Shown here piece by piece: positions 50,815-60,926 of a stretch of 64,000 bases of DNA. A program made the translations under genes and the position numbers. Below the pieces are notes generated by a model. That model saw only the letters and a program-made list of their open reading frames with translations. It was not told the DNA's origin and searched no databases. The first letter of the stretch is position 1; each line of letters starts with the position of its first letter. The stretch lies in the NCBI GenBank assembly GCA_026874595.1, contig CM049321.1, positions 4,953,479 through 5,017,478 on the forward strand. The letters run 5' to 3'. Origin of the DNA: Sipunculus nudus. Taxonomy: Eukaryota; Annelida; Sipuncula; Golfingiida; Sipunculidae.

Positions 50815-51900
50815 GAGTTTGAAATAAAGGTGGCGCCACCAGATTTTGTGTGTTATCATGAGCAATGGCATAATCCTGGGCAATCCGTTCAGCTATTAAT
50901 AATCCATTTGCTTTGATGAAAAGATGGACCATGGATAATGACAATTCACAAATGCTGGTAGTAATTTTGGAGAAAAAAAGCGCTTCTGTCTGGCTCAGTT
51001 TATTCAATGATTTCAATATAACTGGGATACGTTTTTTTGTCCATTGCAAAATCAGTGGCATTTCTACTGTTTCCAAATTTACCATTAGACATGCAATGAA
51101 TTAGAAAAAAATATCAATGGCGCCAACGATACGGGAAACTGCATTGCAAAAGGTATACATCTTATTGCATTCACATCGCTGTAAACATCCTGTCATCTTA
51201 CCACAACAGGCTATTAGTGTTGAATTGGTACAAAAGGAAAATATTTGGACTTACAAACTAAAAGGTAAATTCCATTTCTATGGTATCAAGACATTTCCTG
51301 TGCCGGGTAAAAGTTGGTAGGTAGGTAGGGAAGCTTTATCAGTTTGAAATAAAGGTGGCGGCACTAGTGTTTATATGCATGGGATCATGGGATCATGATC
51401 ATGTGTTTAGTCCTGAGAACTGGTAAAATCCAGAGAAATCCATGCAGCCATTAATGGCAAATCCATTTGTTTTGATGAAAAAATCGACCAAGAATAGTGA
51501 TTTTATACTAACGTTGGTGAAAAGTTTGTAACACCGTGCTACTTTTTTGCTCAATTTTGTCCAAAGATTTCGAGAAAATAAGCGAATGTTTCTTATTCCA
51601 GTACAAAATTTGAGACATAACCCCTGTTTCTAAAGTTATAGGTGGCACCGCCGATCTCATGCAACTGATAAAGCTATCCTAGCGCTGACTTCATATAAGA
51701 CTTATTTATATTGAACTAATAAGCCTACCTTGGTCATGACGGTAGAGCATTGGTGGCGCCACCAATACGGGATACTGTACTGCAACTGCAATCCATCTTA
51801 TTGCGGCGATATCGCTGTAACATTCTGTGATCTTACCATTGGGCCACAAATACAACAAAATGCATGTGAACTTGCAAAGCGACGTGTAAATCCCATCTCT
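50815..51900 (+). repeat. Diverged tandem dimer (units of about 520-660 bp) with GGTGGCGCCACC
   Basis: GTTTGAAATAAAGGTGGCG occurs at about 50817 and 51341; later blocks GATACGGGAAACTGCATTGC (51129) and AATACGGGATACTGTACTGC (51764) also correspond. Exact palindromes are at 50829 and 51752. Confidence 0.75.
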
Positions 51901-52329
51901 GTGTTAACCAGACATTTCTTGTCCTGGAATCAAATTGTCTATCGGCAACGGAACCCGTGCGAGATATACTTGTATTTACCAATATGCTGAGTTAAAACGG
52001 AATCTAACAATTGGATTTGATGATTTTAAATGACAACCTTTATATATATACCTGTGAGCCATGTGGTGTTTTCAGAAATAACGAAAATATGTCCATTCCA
52101 AATGTGGACACTCTCATGGGCATGCGGGCGCGGTTATGATAAAGTAGAATCTATTTTAGTTCTTCTATTTGTAATTAGAAAAACGTCCATTTCTTTCAAA
52201 TTAACTTACTCCACCAATATGAAGATAATAAACCCGTGGATGTATCGCGAAATGCTAATGTCGTAAAGTAGCTTTTGGCCTAATGGATTATTATAACCCC
52301 GACCAGCAAACATGCAGTCAGGCCTACCG

Positions 52330-52715
52330 TACGTGGGTCGATCAGGGCATTGTGTGATCTGTCAATTATGTATCGAAAGCTGGTTACAATGTTCAGCTAA
52401 CTGATATAAATCGCTGTGGTCGTGTTCACGCTGAGAGGCAGCTGAGTGACAATGGTGGCGCAAGCCCGCATTTTATTTTCTGGACAGCGGAGTCCATCTG
52501 TGGCTGACCACAGCATCAGTAACTCGGCCAAACCAGCTCAGGTTCAACGTGGGCTGTGTGGATCTCAGGCACTTCACATTGGAGAGACAAGACCTGTATA
52601 TAATTATTTGATTCGAACGGTCTTGTGTGCTGTCCGATAATGATGTACTTCATGCATTGGAAGAGACTCTATTGGATAATATCTGGGCCATTGGTGTTCC
52701 TCACTGGTTGGTAGT
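52330..52715 (+). pseudogene. Possible degraded coding segment, unidentified
   Basis: Two adjoining frames look protein-like: a 64-codon frame from ATG 52452 region (52446-52640) and, shifted, SDNDVLHALEETLLDNIWAI followed by GVPHW (about 52627-52705). No domain is recognised, and the frame break suggests a decayed gene or transposon fragment rather than a gene. Confidence 0.2.
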
Positions 52716-53114
52716 ATATTATTATTTTGTTTTACTACAAATTGACTAAGTGTATTATGTTAATTATGTAGTAAACATTCGTTCTGTCTATGTGTTTTGT
52801 TTTGTCCAAACGTTATTTCGATCTTGTATATTTGTATTATAGGGAACAACATTCTTATATACTAGCATGTCTTACAGTAAGGAAAGTGCATCCTTCTTTG
52901 TATTATTTTTCATCTTGTCATTAGAAAGTTATTACAAGTTCCGTCTAAATTCTAGTTTTGTTATTTTAACTTCTGTAATAATTAATGATTTAATTTCAAT
53001 TATTGCTATGATTTGACACAGCTCTCAATGTACTTCCTATCATCTGGGAAAGCAACATGGACGTAAATTTTACACGAACTCTTACATCAATACCTGAACG
53101 TCTCTCAAAGGTGA

Positions 53115-53148
53115 GTTCTGCTCCATTACTCTAATGCTGTATACCCTT

Positions 53149-53187
<39 letters not shown>

Positions 53188-53214
53188 TGCTCCATTACTC
53201 TAATGCTGTATACC

Positions 53215-53254
<40 letters not shown>
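53115..53254 (+). repeat. Duplicated segment with (TA)n
   Basis: TCTGCTCCATTACTCTAATG and its continuation to CCCTTTA occur twice (53116 and 53186), each followed by a (TA)n tract: a 70-bp tandem duplication. Confidence 0.9.
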
Positions 53255-53257
<3 letters not shown>

Positions 53258-53410
53258 GCGGACTCAGGGGGAGGGTCAAGGGTTCTCCCCCCCCCCCCTT
53301 TTCCAGCTGCGACACCTTTTTTAAGGGTTTCAGACCAATTGTGCGGCCAGGACCCCCTTAGGGTTTTTCATAAGTACTCAAGGCTTGGACCCAACCTATT
53401 CCGCCCCTGT
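53255..53410 (+). repeat. Dispersed repeat with G/C homopolymers, copy 2 (partner 47865-48065)
   Basis: Same ordered blocks, shorter, directly left of the LTR retrotransposon. Confidence 0.8.
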
Positions 53411-53424
53411 ATATATATACATAT

Positions 53425-53599
53425 TGTTGTGATCTGTATGAACTCATTTCTATGCAGTCATTGTAGCTTTTTGTTTCTTATGCATGTGTAGTAGTTGTAG
53501 TTCTTTGTAGGTCATATGTTCAGTTTTCTGATTATTAAAGCCTACACTAGGGTTCAAGAGTGAATTTGAGTTATCCTTGCTATCTTCTCAATCACCACA
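53425..53599 (+). repeat. 5' LTR of the Gypsy element
   Basis: About 175 bp, TGTTGTG...CACCACA. It differs from the 3' LTR by two substitutions and one short indel in a GTAG/TTTC-rich patch (about 53488-53505). Confidence 0.9.
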
Positions 53600-53614
53600 A
53601 TTTAATCATCAGAA

Positions 53615-54480
53615 ATGGAACGCCTGCTACGTCCGCAAGTGTTTGAAATCGACCCGTCTTACCCAGAAGCAGCTTAACGATTGACCCACTTTTACAGAAC
53701 TTTTGAAAACTTTATTAGGGTCATTAAACCCGAAAAGTGGACTGACTTCGACATTATGAAACTCAAAACTCTCGTAAACTATATATCTGCTGACGTGTTC
53801 GACTTTATTGCTGAGGCTGAAACATATACTGCTGCAATAAAAATGCTCAACACCCTATACGTGAAACCTAAAAATGAGGTATTTGCACGACATGTTCTTG
53901 CCACTAGACGCCAGGAGGCTACTGAAAGCCTAGACTCATATATGCAAGTTCTGAAGTCACTGAGTAAAGAATGTAACTTTCAGGCCATTGATGCAGATCA
54001 AAACCAGAATGACTACATTCGTGATACCTTCATTAATTGACTACAGTCTAATTCCATACGCCAAAGGCTTCTAGAGAACACAACTCTTACACTGCAGACT
54101 GCTTTTGATCAAGCCAGATCACTTGAGAGTGCTCGAAAACAAAGTGCAACTTATTACTCATCCTCTCACATGCTGAATGCCGCCACAAACAAACCGCTTA
54201 GCACAGGCAAGGAAAATTCTTTGTTTCCAGATGAATGTGATTCCCGTCCTAGTGACAATCTAATGGCAGCGGCCACTAACCAAACTAGCTGTTTTTTTGG
54301 TGGAAACCCTCGGCATCCTCGGAGCAGGTGCCCTGCTCGAGATGAGATATGCCATCGATGTCAAAAGAAGGGGCATTTCTCAAAAGTTTGCAGGTCTACA
54401 CCCAGTAAGAATGCGTCAGCTATTGTCCCTTCTACACTTGCGACAGTCACTGCTACAACTGGAACAAGTAATTTACAGAG
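53615..54480 (+). pseudogene. Retrotransposon gag (capsid-like region and zinc knuckle), broken
   Basis: The frame starts at ATG 53615 and is interrupted by TAA at 53675 and TGA at 54038, with the same frame continuing on both sides. The capsid-like helical part includes KMLNTLYVKPKNEVFARH. A CX2CX4HX4C knuckle, CHRCQKKGHFSKVC, lies at about 54350-54391, preceded by a second, degenerate Cys motif. Gag packages the element RNA in cytoplasmic particles. The lesions are point changes, so the copy is not functional by itself. Confidence 0.85.
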
Positions 54481-56900
54481 AACACTGGTTAAGTGCAAAC
54501 TAAACGGTCAGTATAAAACTGTTGTTTTGCTAGATACAGGAAGCTCTGACAGCTATATAGACACTGAGCTGGTGAAACAACTGAACATTGAGAAAATACC
54601 TTGCCTCAGCAAAGTGAAAATGGCTGACTCCTCACTCAATGTAGATATTGAAGGATACTGCTATGTTACCGTTAGTTTGTTAGGGCAGGAGTATACTGAA
54701 GTAAAGCTCCTAGTTCTTAAATCTGTCTGTGCTCCAGTGCTGCTAGGCCATGACTTTCTTGGACAACACTCCTCCTTAGAAGTTGCATTCGGAGGATCAA
54801 GGCCCCCACTTAGGTTGAACTCTGTCACCCCTGCTTCTGTGAGTGCACCGCCACTTTTTAAACACCTCACAGCTGACTGCCACCCAATAGCTGTTAAGTC
54901 TAGACGCTTCTCAGAGGAGGACCGCAACTTCATCCGTCGGAAAGTAAACAGGTTGCTAGAACACAAAATCATTGAACACAGTGAGTCACCCTGGAGAGCC
55001 AAAGTTTTGGTTACCAAAGATGAGAGACACAAAAAAAGAATGGTGGTTAATTATTCCCAGACTATCAATCGTTTCACTCAACTTGACGCATACCCCCTTC
55101 CGAGAATCGATGAAATGATTGAAAATATCGCTCACTTCCGCAACTTCTCTACCCTGGACTTGAAGAGCGCCTACCATCAAGTACCTATCCTTGAACAAGA
55201 GAAACATTTCACTGGTTTTGAAGCCGACGGGAAACTCTATTAGTTCACTCGCATCCCATCTGGTGTGACAAACAATGTGGCTGCGTTTCAGCGGACAGTA
55301 GATAATATAATCACAGAAAACAAGCTATGAGGGACCTACGCTTATGTTGACAATGTAACTGTTTGTGGCATGAATCAGCAAGAACATGACTTTCCAGAAA
55401 TTCTTGCAAGTAGCAAATCAAAAGAAGCTAGACTTCAATGAAACAAAGACTGTATATTCTACAGAAACACTGAACATCCTAGGCTACACAGTCTCGCATG
55501 GCAGTTACAGACCTGACCCAGAACGTTTAAGACCATTGCTTGAGCTTCCTCTCCCCAAACAAAAAAGGAAATTGAGGTATTGGGTATGTTCTCTTACTAT
55601 GCTCAGTGGATCCACAACTTCTCCACTAAAGTGCATCCACTGGTCCAATCTCAGTCATTCCCTCTAGCCAAGGAAGTTGTTGAAGCACTCAGAACACTGA
55701 AACAGGACATTAGCTCAGCAGTAGTAGTAACAGTTGATAGGGATGTTCCCTTAGTCGTAGAGACAGATGCCTTTGAGTTTGCGATTGCTGCTTCTCTCAA
55801 TCAAAATGGTAGACCTGGTGCCTTTTTCTCACGAACACTGAATGCCTCTGAACGCCGCCATCCAGCTGTGGCGCATTGAACTTGCAAGCTACAGTTATGA
55901 CATTGTGTATAGATCAGGAAAGAAGAATGTAGCACCTGATACATTCTCTCGCATTCAGTGCTCCATGGTAACAAGTGATGAGAAAACAATGAAACATCTG
56001 CATGAATCTCTGTGTCATCCAGGAGTGACTAGAATGATTCATTTTGTGAAATGCCGTAGCCTCCCCTACTCAGTTGATGATATTCGCAAGTTGTGTAGTT
56101 CATGCCTTGTTTGTGCTGAGCTTAAACCTCGATATCAGAAGTTTAAAGGCAAAATGGTAAAGGCCACCCAACCACTGGAACGACTCAACATAGACTTCAA
56201 GGGCCCTTTGCCCTCCAGCACCAAAAACCGCTAACTGTTAGTAGTCATTGACGAGTACTCACGTTTTCCTTGGGCCTATCCATGTCCTAATGTTGATGCT
56301 TACTCTGTTATTAAGTGTCTTTCATCTCTCTTTTCCACTTTTGGATTGCCAGCATATATTCACTCTGACAGAGGAACTGCATTCATGTCCTCAGAACGTA
56401 CAAACTTCCTGCACAGTCGAGGTGTGGCCACTAGCCGTACAACTGCTTACGATCCGCAAGGAAATGGGCAGACTGAAAGGTACAATGGTGTTATCTGGAA
56501 AGCTGTCAATCCTGCTCTCAGGTCCCATGACCTTTCTGTTACAGCTTGGGAACAAACGCTTCCAGATGTCCTACATTCCCTGAGATCCCTGCTGTGTACC
56601 GCAACCAATGCAACTCCGCATGAGAGAATGTTCGGCCATCAACGTCGTTCAGTAAGTGGTTCTTCTGTTCCGACCTTGCTGACCAAACCTGGGAAGGTGC
56701 TACTACGTCGTCATGTTCGGGCTAGCAAATATGAACCTCTAGTAGAAGAGGTTGACCTACTGCAGGCTGCTAATCCAGCTTACGCCCATGTTCGTTTACC
56801 TGATGGGCGTGAAACTACCGTTTCTGTGAGACACCTGGCACCTAGTGGCGGCCCGAGTCCATCCACTGTTGGAAATGAATATCTGCTCTTCCTGATGTAA
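54480..56900 (+). pseudogene. Retrotransposon pol (protease, RT, RNase H, integrase), broken
   Basis: Protease motif LLDTGSSDSYID has its catalytic DTG at 54533. RT follows: KKRMVVNYSQTINRFTQLDA, FSTLDLKSAYHQVPI, then after stops at 55241 and 55328 the catalytic-loop region AYVDNVTVCG. Frame changes occur near 55383 and 55575. RNase H begins VVETDAFEFAIAASLNQNG but is cut short near 55860, where a deletion joins it to the end of the connection region. Integrase shows an HHCC zinc finger (about 55995-56120), a stop at 56232 and the core triad in NIDFKGP, HSDRGTAF and GQTERYN. The integrase end is at TAA 56898. Confidence 0.88.
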
Positions 56901-57215
56901 CAGACAGGGACCATGAAACTGCAAACAAAAATGCTGTCACACCAAGTGCCCCGGTTACAGCTCAGCCAGAGATACTCACTCCTTTTCTACAGACCGAGCG
57001 ATCTGTAAACTTCCCTGTGGACTCTGTCCCTGCCAGATGCACTCGCTCTGGACGAGAATACTAAATTTTACCCTACCGGTTCATTGCTCCTGCCCAGAAT
57101 CTTAAAGATTAATTTTTAAGAATGTCCCTTACAGAACAGATGTTCATTTAAAACTAACAAGAAGTTAGTTTTAAATAGCACAATCTGTGACCTTTTTCCA
57201 ACCAGAGGGGGAAAA

Positions 57216-57397
57216 TGTTGTGATCTGTATGAACTCATTTCTATGCAGTCATTGTAGCTTTTTGTTTCTTATGCATGTGTAGAAGTAGTAGTTTTTGTTT
57301 CTTTCTTTGTAGGTCATATGTTCAGTTTTCTGATGATTAAAGCCTACGCTAGGGTTCAAGAGTGAATTTGAGTTATCCTTGCTATCTTCTCAATCAC

Positions 57398-57401
<4 letters not shown>
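57216..57401 (+). repeat. 3' LTR of the Gypsy element
   Basis: About 186 bp, starting TGTTGTGATCTG right after the polypurine tract and running into a (CA)n(TA)n tract at 57401-57430. The exact 3' end is uncertain by a few bases because of that repeat. Confidence 0.9.
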
Positions 57402-57434
<33 letters not shown>

Positions 57435-58125
57435 GTATATATTATATATATTTAATTACAAACCCTCCAAAATGATGATTATCTAGCAGCCCAGTAATAC
57501 TCCCCTTTTGTTTGAATTCCACTAATGAATCCAAATGGAAATATAACAAAAGGTTATAGGGTATTGCGATTTTCATGAATAAATTAGAGGTAATGATCTT
57601 AAAGAGGCCCAGTTAGATACTGTGAATGCATAAAATTTCATGGGTCTGAAATTTCATGGTTTTGACATGAAGCTCTGTTGGTGGGGTCCAGACATTCAAG
57701 TATTAATCGTTCCTGAATAGTTCCTGAGAGCAAATCTCAGTGTTACAGTGTATTAGTGCTAAAATTCCTTAATATAGTCCAGCACTGCTGAAATAGTTTT
57801 ACTCAATCCCAGATAGAACCGAACACAATAGGTCATTGCTAAGATGGATGGTAACGTAGGCCTAGAAGACGTTAGAGAACTTCTGTGATAAACTAAAAGA
57901 TCTCGGGGATTTAAATAAAAGAAATACCCACGAATTCCACGAAATTAAAGCCCTCTCGAACTATTCAGAATCCACAATATCTGACGTGTATTAAACAACG
58001 ATAATCGGTTGAACTTCGTATAAAAATAAGCAATAAGACACGCTGCACATTCATGTGTGTGTGGGGGGCGGGGGGCAGCGCTAAATATCCACTTTTTGTT
58101 ATCCAAATAGTCAGGAAGATACCAC
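57435..58125. other. Intergenic, no feature seen
   Basis: No coding signal; the unidentified 5' exon of the sulfotransferase could lie here or further upstream. Confidence 0.45.
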
Positions 58126-58127
58126 TC

Positions 58128-58545
58128 ACAGGTGTGACATTTGGTATGATTACAATTTTAATGCATAATATGATAACGGGTGGTCATGAATCAAGGTGAT
58201 GCCACCTTGAGACTCTTGGGAATTCTTTCTTTTCGCTAAAATCCAAAATGGCGTCTGTAAATAAAAAAAAAATCATAGAATGGTTGAAAATTAAGTTTAT
58301 ACACATGGTGATTACAATTTTATTTCATAAAATGGTAAAGGGGGCCCATAGACCAGGAATTACGCGAGAGCTAAGGCTTCTTGTAGGAGGAATTTTTGTT
58401 TTGGCGCCAATTTCCAAGATGGCATCTGTAAATTATCTGAAAAAAAATCAAAGATTGGATGAAAATAATGTTTTTATCCGGTGTGATTACAAATTTATTA
58501 CATAAAATGGTAAACGATGGCCCATATACCTTGAATGAGATCTTA
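58128..58545 (+). repeat. Three diverged tandem units of 162-175 bp
   Basis: GATTACAATTTTA-type blocks at 58148, 58310 and 58485, each followed by ATAA-ATGGTAA and later AAATGGCGTCTGTAAAT / AGATGGCATCTGTAAAT. The 85-codon open frame at 58248 lies within it and is not a gene. Confidence 0.85.
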
Positions 58546-58549
58546 TATT

Positions 58550-59440
58550 ACGAGATTTATGCAGTGATACTTTACATGTGTTAGTTAATAAATACTGCAT
58601 ATATAAATATCGTAATTTATATAAAAAGTTTACAATAGCAGGCAAGGTCTGTCGCAGTATTTCTTGCAAATAAAACATGAAATCCCACTCTATACAAACT
58701 GCTGGCATAATTCCAATACGGCAACAGGCCAGTTAATTTGTCCTATTCCCATATTTTATTCCAAAGATCATTCTTGATACAAAAGCAGGTTATTTGCATT
58801 TTTATATAATAATATATTTCTTTAGGTACATATATATTTATATGTATACGTTTTCATAGTAATACATCTTCAGTTGAATTAAGACAATGTATGAAAATAT
58901 CAAACGCAGGCCCATGCATGTGCAATAAAACACATTTAACAACCACGCCAGGTCAATTAAAACCATGATGCTTTGACATGATTTACATAATTTACTTTCT
59001 TTTTAATTTAATGCTATCATTGAAGTATAACATTTGCTTAAGAAAACGGATTAAATGCGCATGAATATACATCACGTCAATATATGTTATTAATTTATGA
59101 TTGTTAAAGTAAAATGTCATCACTAATTCATTTTTGAACGTGTGATGTGTACCAATATTTTTGTCGAATAAGATGTTATGTTCATCAGAAATCATGTGTG
59201 CTTTAGGCACCGTAACTTATTATATTTTATGTAGATCTTTAAAGGAAACAGAAAATAGTTTAAGAACATCAGACATTTTTGCCAAATATTTTTATGCATT
59301 GTTGAGGTATTTTGTTTTATTTTCATTGAATTTGCCAAATATTTCCTGAACAAAATGATGCAACCAACCTGGGATATTTTAAGTTTGGAAGCGATTTTTT
59401 TATCAATGCAATGTTGAAAAAGAAATATAACCTCTTGCTT
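58550..59440. other. Intergenic, no feature seen
   Basis: AT-rich, no coding signal. Confidence 0.45.
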
Positions 59441-59442
59441 AT

Positions 59443-59625
59443 TAGGCTCCTCGCGCAGCGGTTATACACTGCAGCAGTCCAAGATCTCCTCTTGTTTTAA
59501 TCGCTGCTTTGTTTAGCACGGTTCTTTGCATGCGCTACACCACAGTGGGCGCAGAGCAAAGAATTGTAATCAGACCAATAAGAGAATGGTATCGCATTGT
59601 GCATCCAGCCCCAATTTTTTACGAT
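59443..59625 (+). repeat. Dispersed repeat, copy 2 (partner 10975-11165)
   Basis: Same ordered blocks (TACACTGCAG, GCAGAGCAAAGAATTG) as copy 1. Lies upstream of the sulfotransferase exons. Confidence 0.75.
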
Positions 59626-59629
59626 CAAA

Positions 59630-60705
59630 TGAAACATTAAAAAATTAAGTTAAAAGCGCAATTCCGTGTAGTAGACTATGTAAATGATTTTTTCCTACCA
59701 AACAATTTGAACTTGATACATTGCATCTATCTAAAATGGCAAAATATTTTTATTATAATAATTCAGGTTCTAAAATCCTACATTTACCAGCAATTAGAAA
59801 TGCACTTTAGTGACCAGTTTGAGTGAGATTCGCATGCCAAATTATATGCATAACCCTATCCGTTTAATGGAATATGCAAAGGATTTGAAAAATTCACATT
59901 TTGGATTTAAAAAATAAATTTTAATTTTACTGTTGAACACATAGAATACAGCTGAGTAAACGTTTCCGCTATTTTCCACAAACCTAAATTATACCAATTA
60001 GACATTCTTATTTTAAAATAAATACAAATACTGTTGTGCTTAGGTCTTAAAGGTTCTAGTGCAGTCGCGAAAATGAAACCCTCTCGAAACGTTCAAAATT
60101 AAGAAATTTCAGACCCGCGAATATAAAGCCAACCATAGTTTACCCATTATGGCGGATACGTCATTAGGATATAGACACAACCGAAATACCATTATGTAGA
60201 ATCCATATCCGACATGCTGATATAAGGAACCATTGTATGTACACATTTATTACCAGTGATAGAAATTATTACAATGTATCACGATATATAGCCATCAACA
60301 CGAATTGAGGTTATGAATTATCAGCAGATAACTGAACAATTAGTGCAAGGTAATGGTCAATTTCAATATGATATTTGAGGAAATTTGCGAGACTGACCTT
60401 TTTTAATAACTCAGAAATATTTAATTTCTGCATTCATGGCTGGTTTATACAATATGAAATAATGGATCAAGTCATATTAATTGTTTCATATTCACAAGAC
60501 ACGGCCTGCGCAAATGAGGCTTGCATTTTTTTCCCTACTCTTACGTTGCAATGTTACTCGCATTAGAGCATACATTTTAAAACACTGACGTAACTGCCAA
60601 ACTTAAATGAACAACCTACGTGAAAAGAATATAGAAAAAAGGGATCTCTCTTCATAATCATAAACGTATAAATTCGTCTTTTATGAAATAAAAATGTTTG
60701 CATTT
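59630..60705. other. Intron or upstream region of the sulfotransferase, no exon recognised
   Basis: No exon encoding a membrane anchor and ending in phase 0 could be recognised. Sequence is AT-rich. Confidence 0.45.
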
Positions 60706-60711
60706 TTCCAG

Positions 60712-60926
60712 GATAGCAGCGGCTGTGTTTTCAGGGACAACAAGTCACGTGTTCTGCTCCTGACCTATATGCGCGGAGGTTCTTCCTTCTTGGGAGAAGT
60801 TTTCAACCAAAATCCTTCCGCGATGTATTGGTACGAGCCGCTTGATGCGGTTTACAAGTATCTTTATGGCATGCCCTACGGGATTTTGCCTTTAGATACG
60901 TTGTATACTTCATCGGGTAGAGAAAG
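60712..60926 (+). CDS. Sulfotransferase exon with the 5'-PAPS loop
   Basis: Acceptor TTTTTCCAG at 60703-60711; donor AG|GTAAAG at 60927. The exon is entered in phase 0 and left with two bases of an Arg codon. It encodes the sulfotransferase 5'-PSB loop (MRGGSSFLGE; the more common form is RSGSSF) and the YEPL motif that always follows it in the CHST family. Confidence 0.92.

Larger units (their letters stand above)
53425..57401 (+). mobile_element. Ty3/Gypsy-type LTR retrotransposon, decayed
   Basis: About 4 kb flanked by short near-identical LTRs beginning TGTTGTGATCTG and ending CACCACA. A polypurine tract (AGAGGGGGAAAA, about 57203-57215) sits directly before the 3' LTR. The order gag, zinc knuckle, aspartic protease, reverse transcriptase, RNase H, integrase is that of Ty3/Gypsy. 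The reading frame is broken by several stops, two frameshifts and an RNase H deletion. A primer-binding site and a target duplication could not be identified; the 3' flank is a CA/TA microsatellite that hides the border. Confidence 0.92.

Noticed and set aside
54661-55207. Minus-strand open frames within the retrotransposon
   Set aside because: Shadows of the plus-strand protease and RT coding sequence.
60375-60566. First exon of the sulfotransferase
   Set aside because: The frame lacks a convincing membrane anchor and no phase-0 donor was found at its end.
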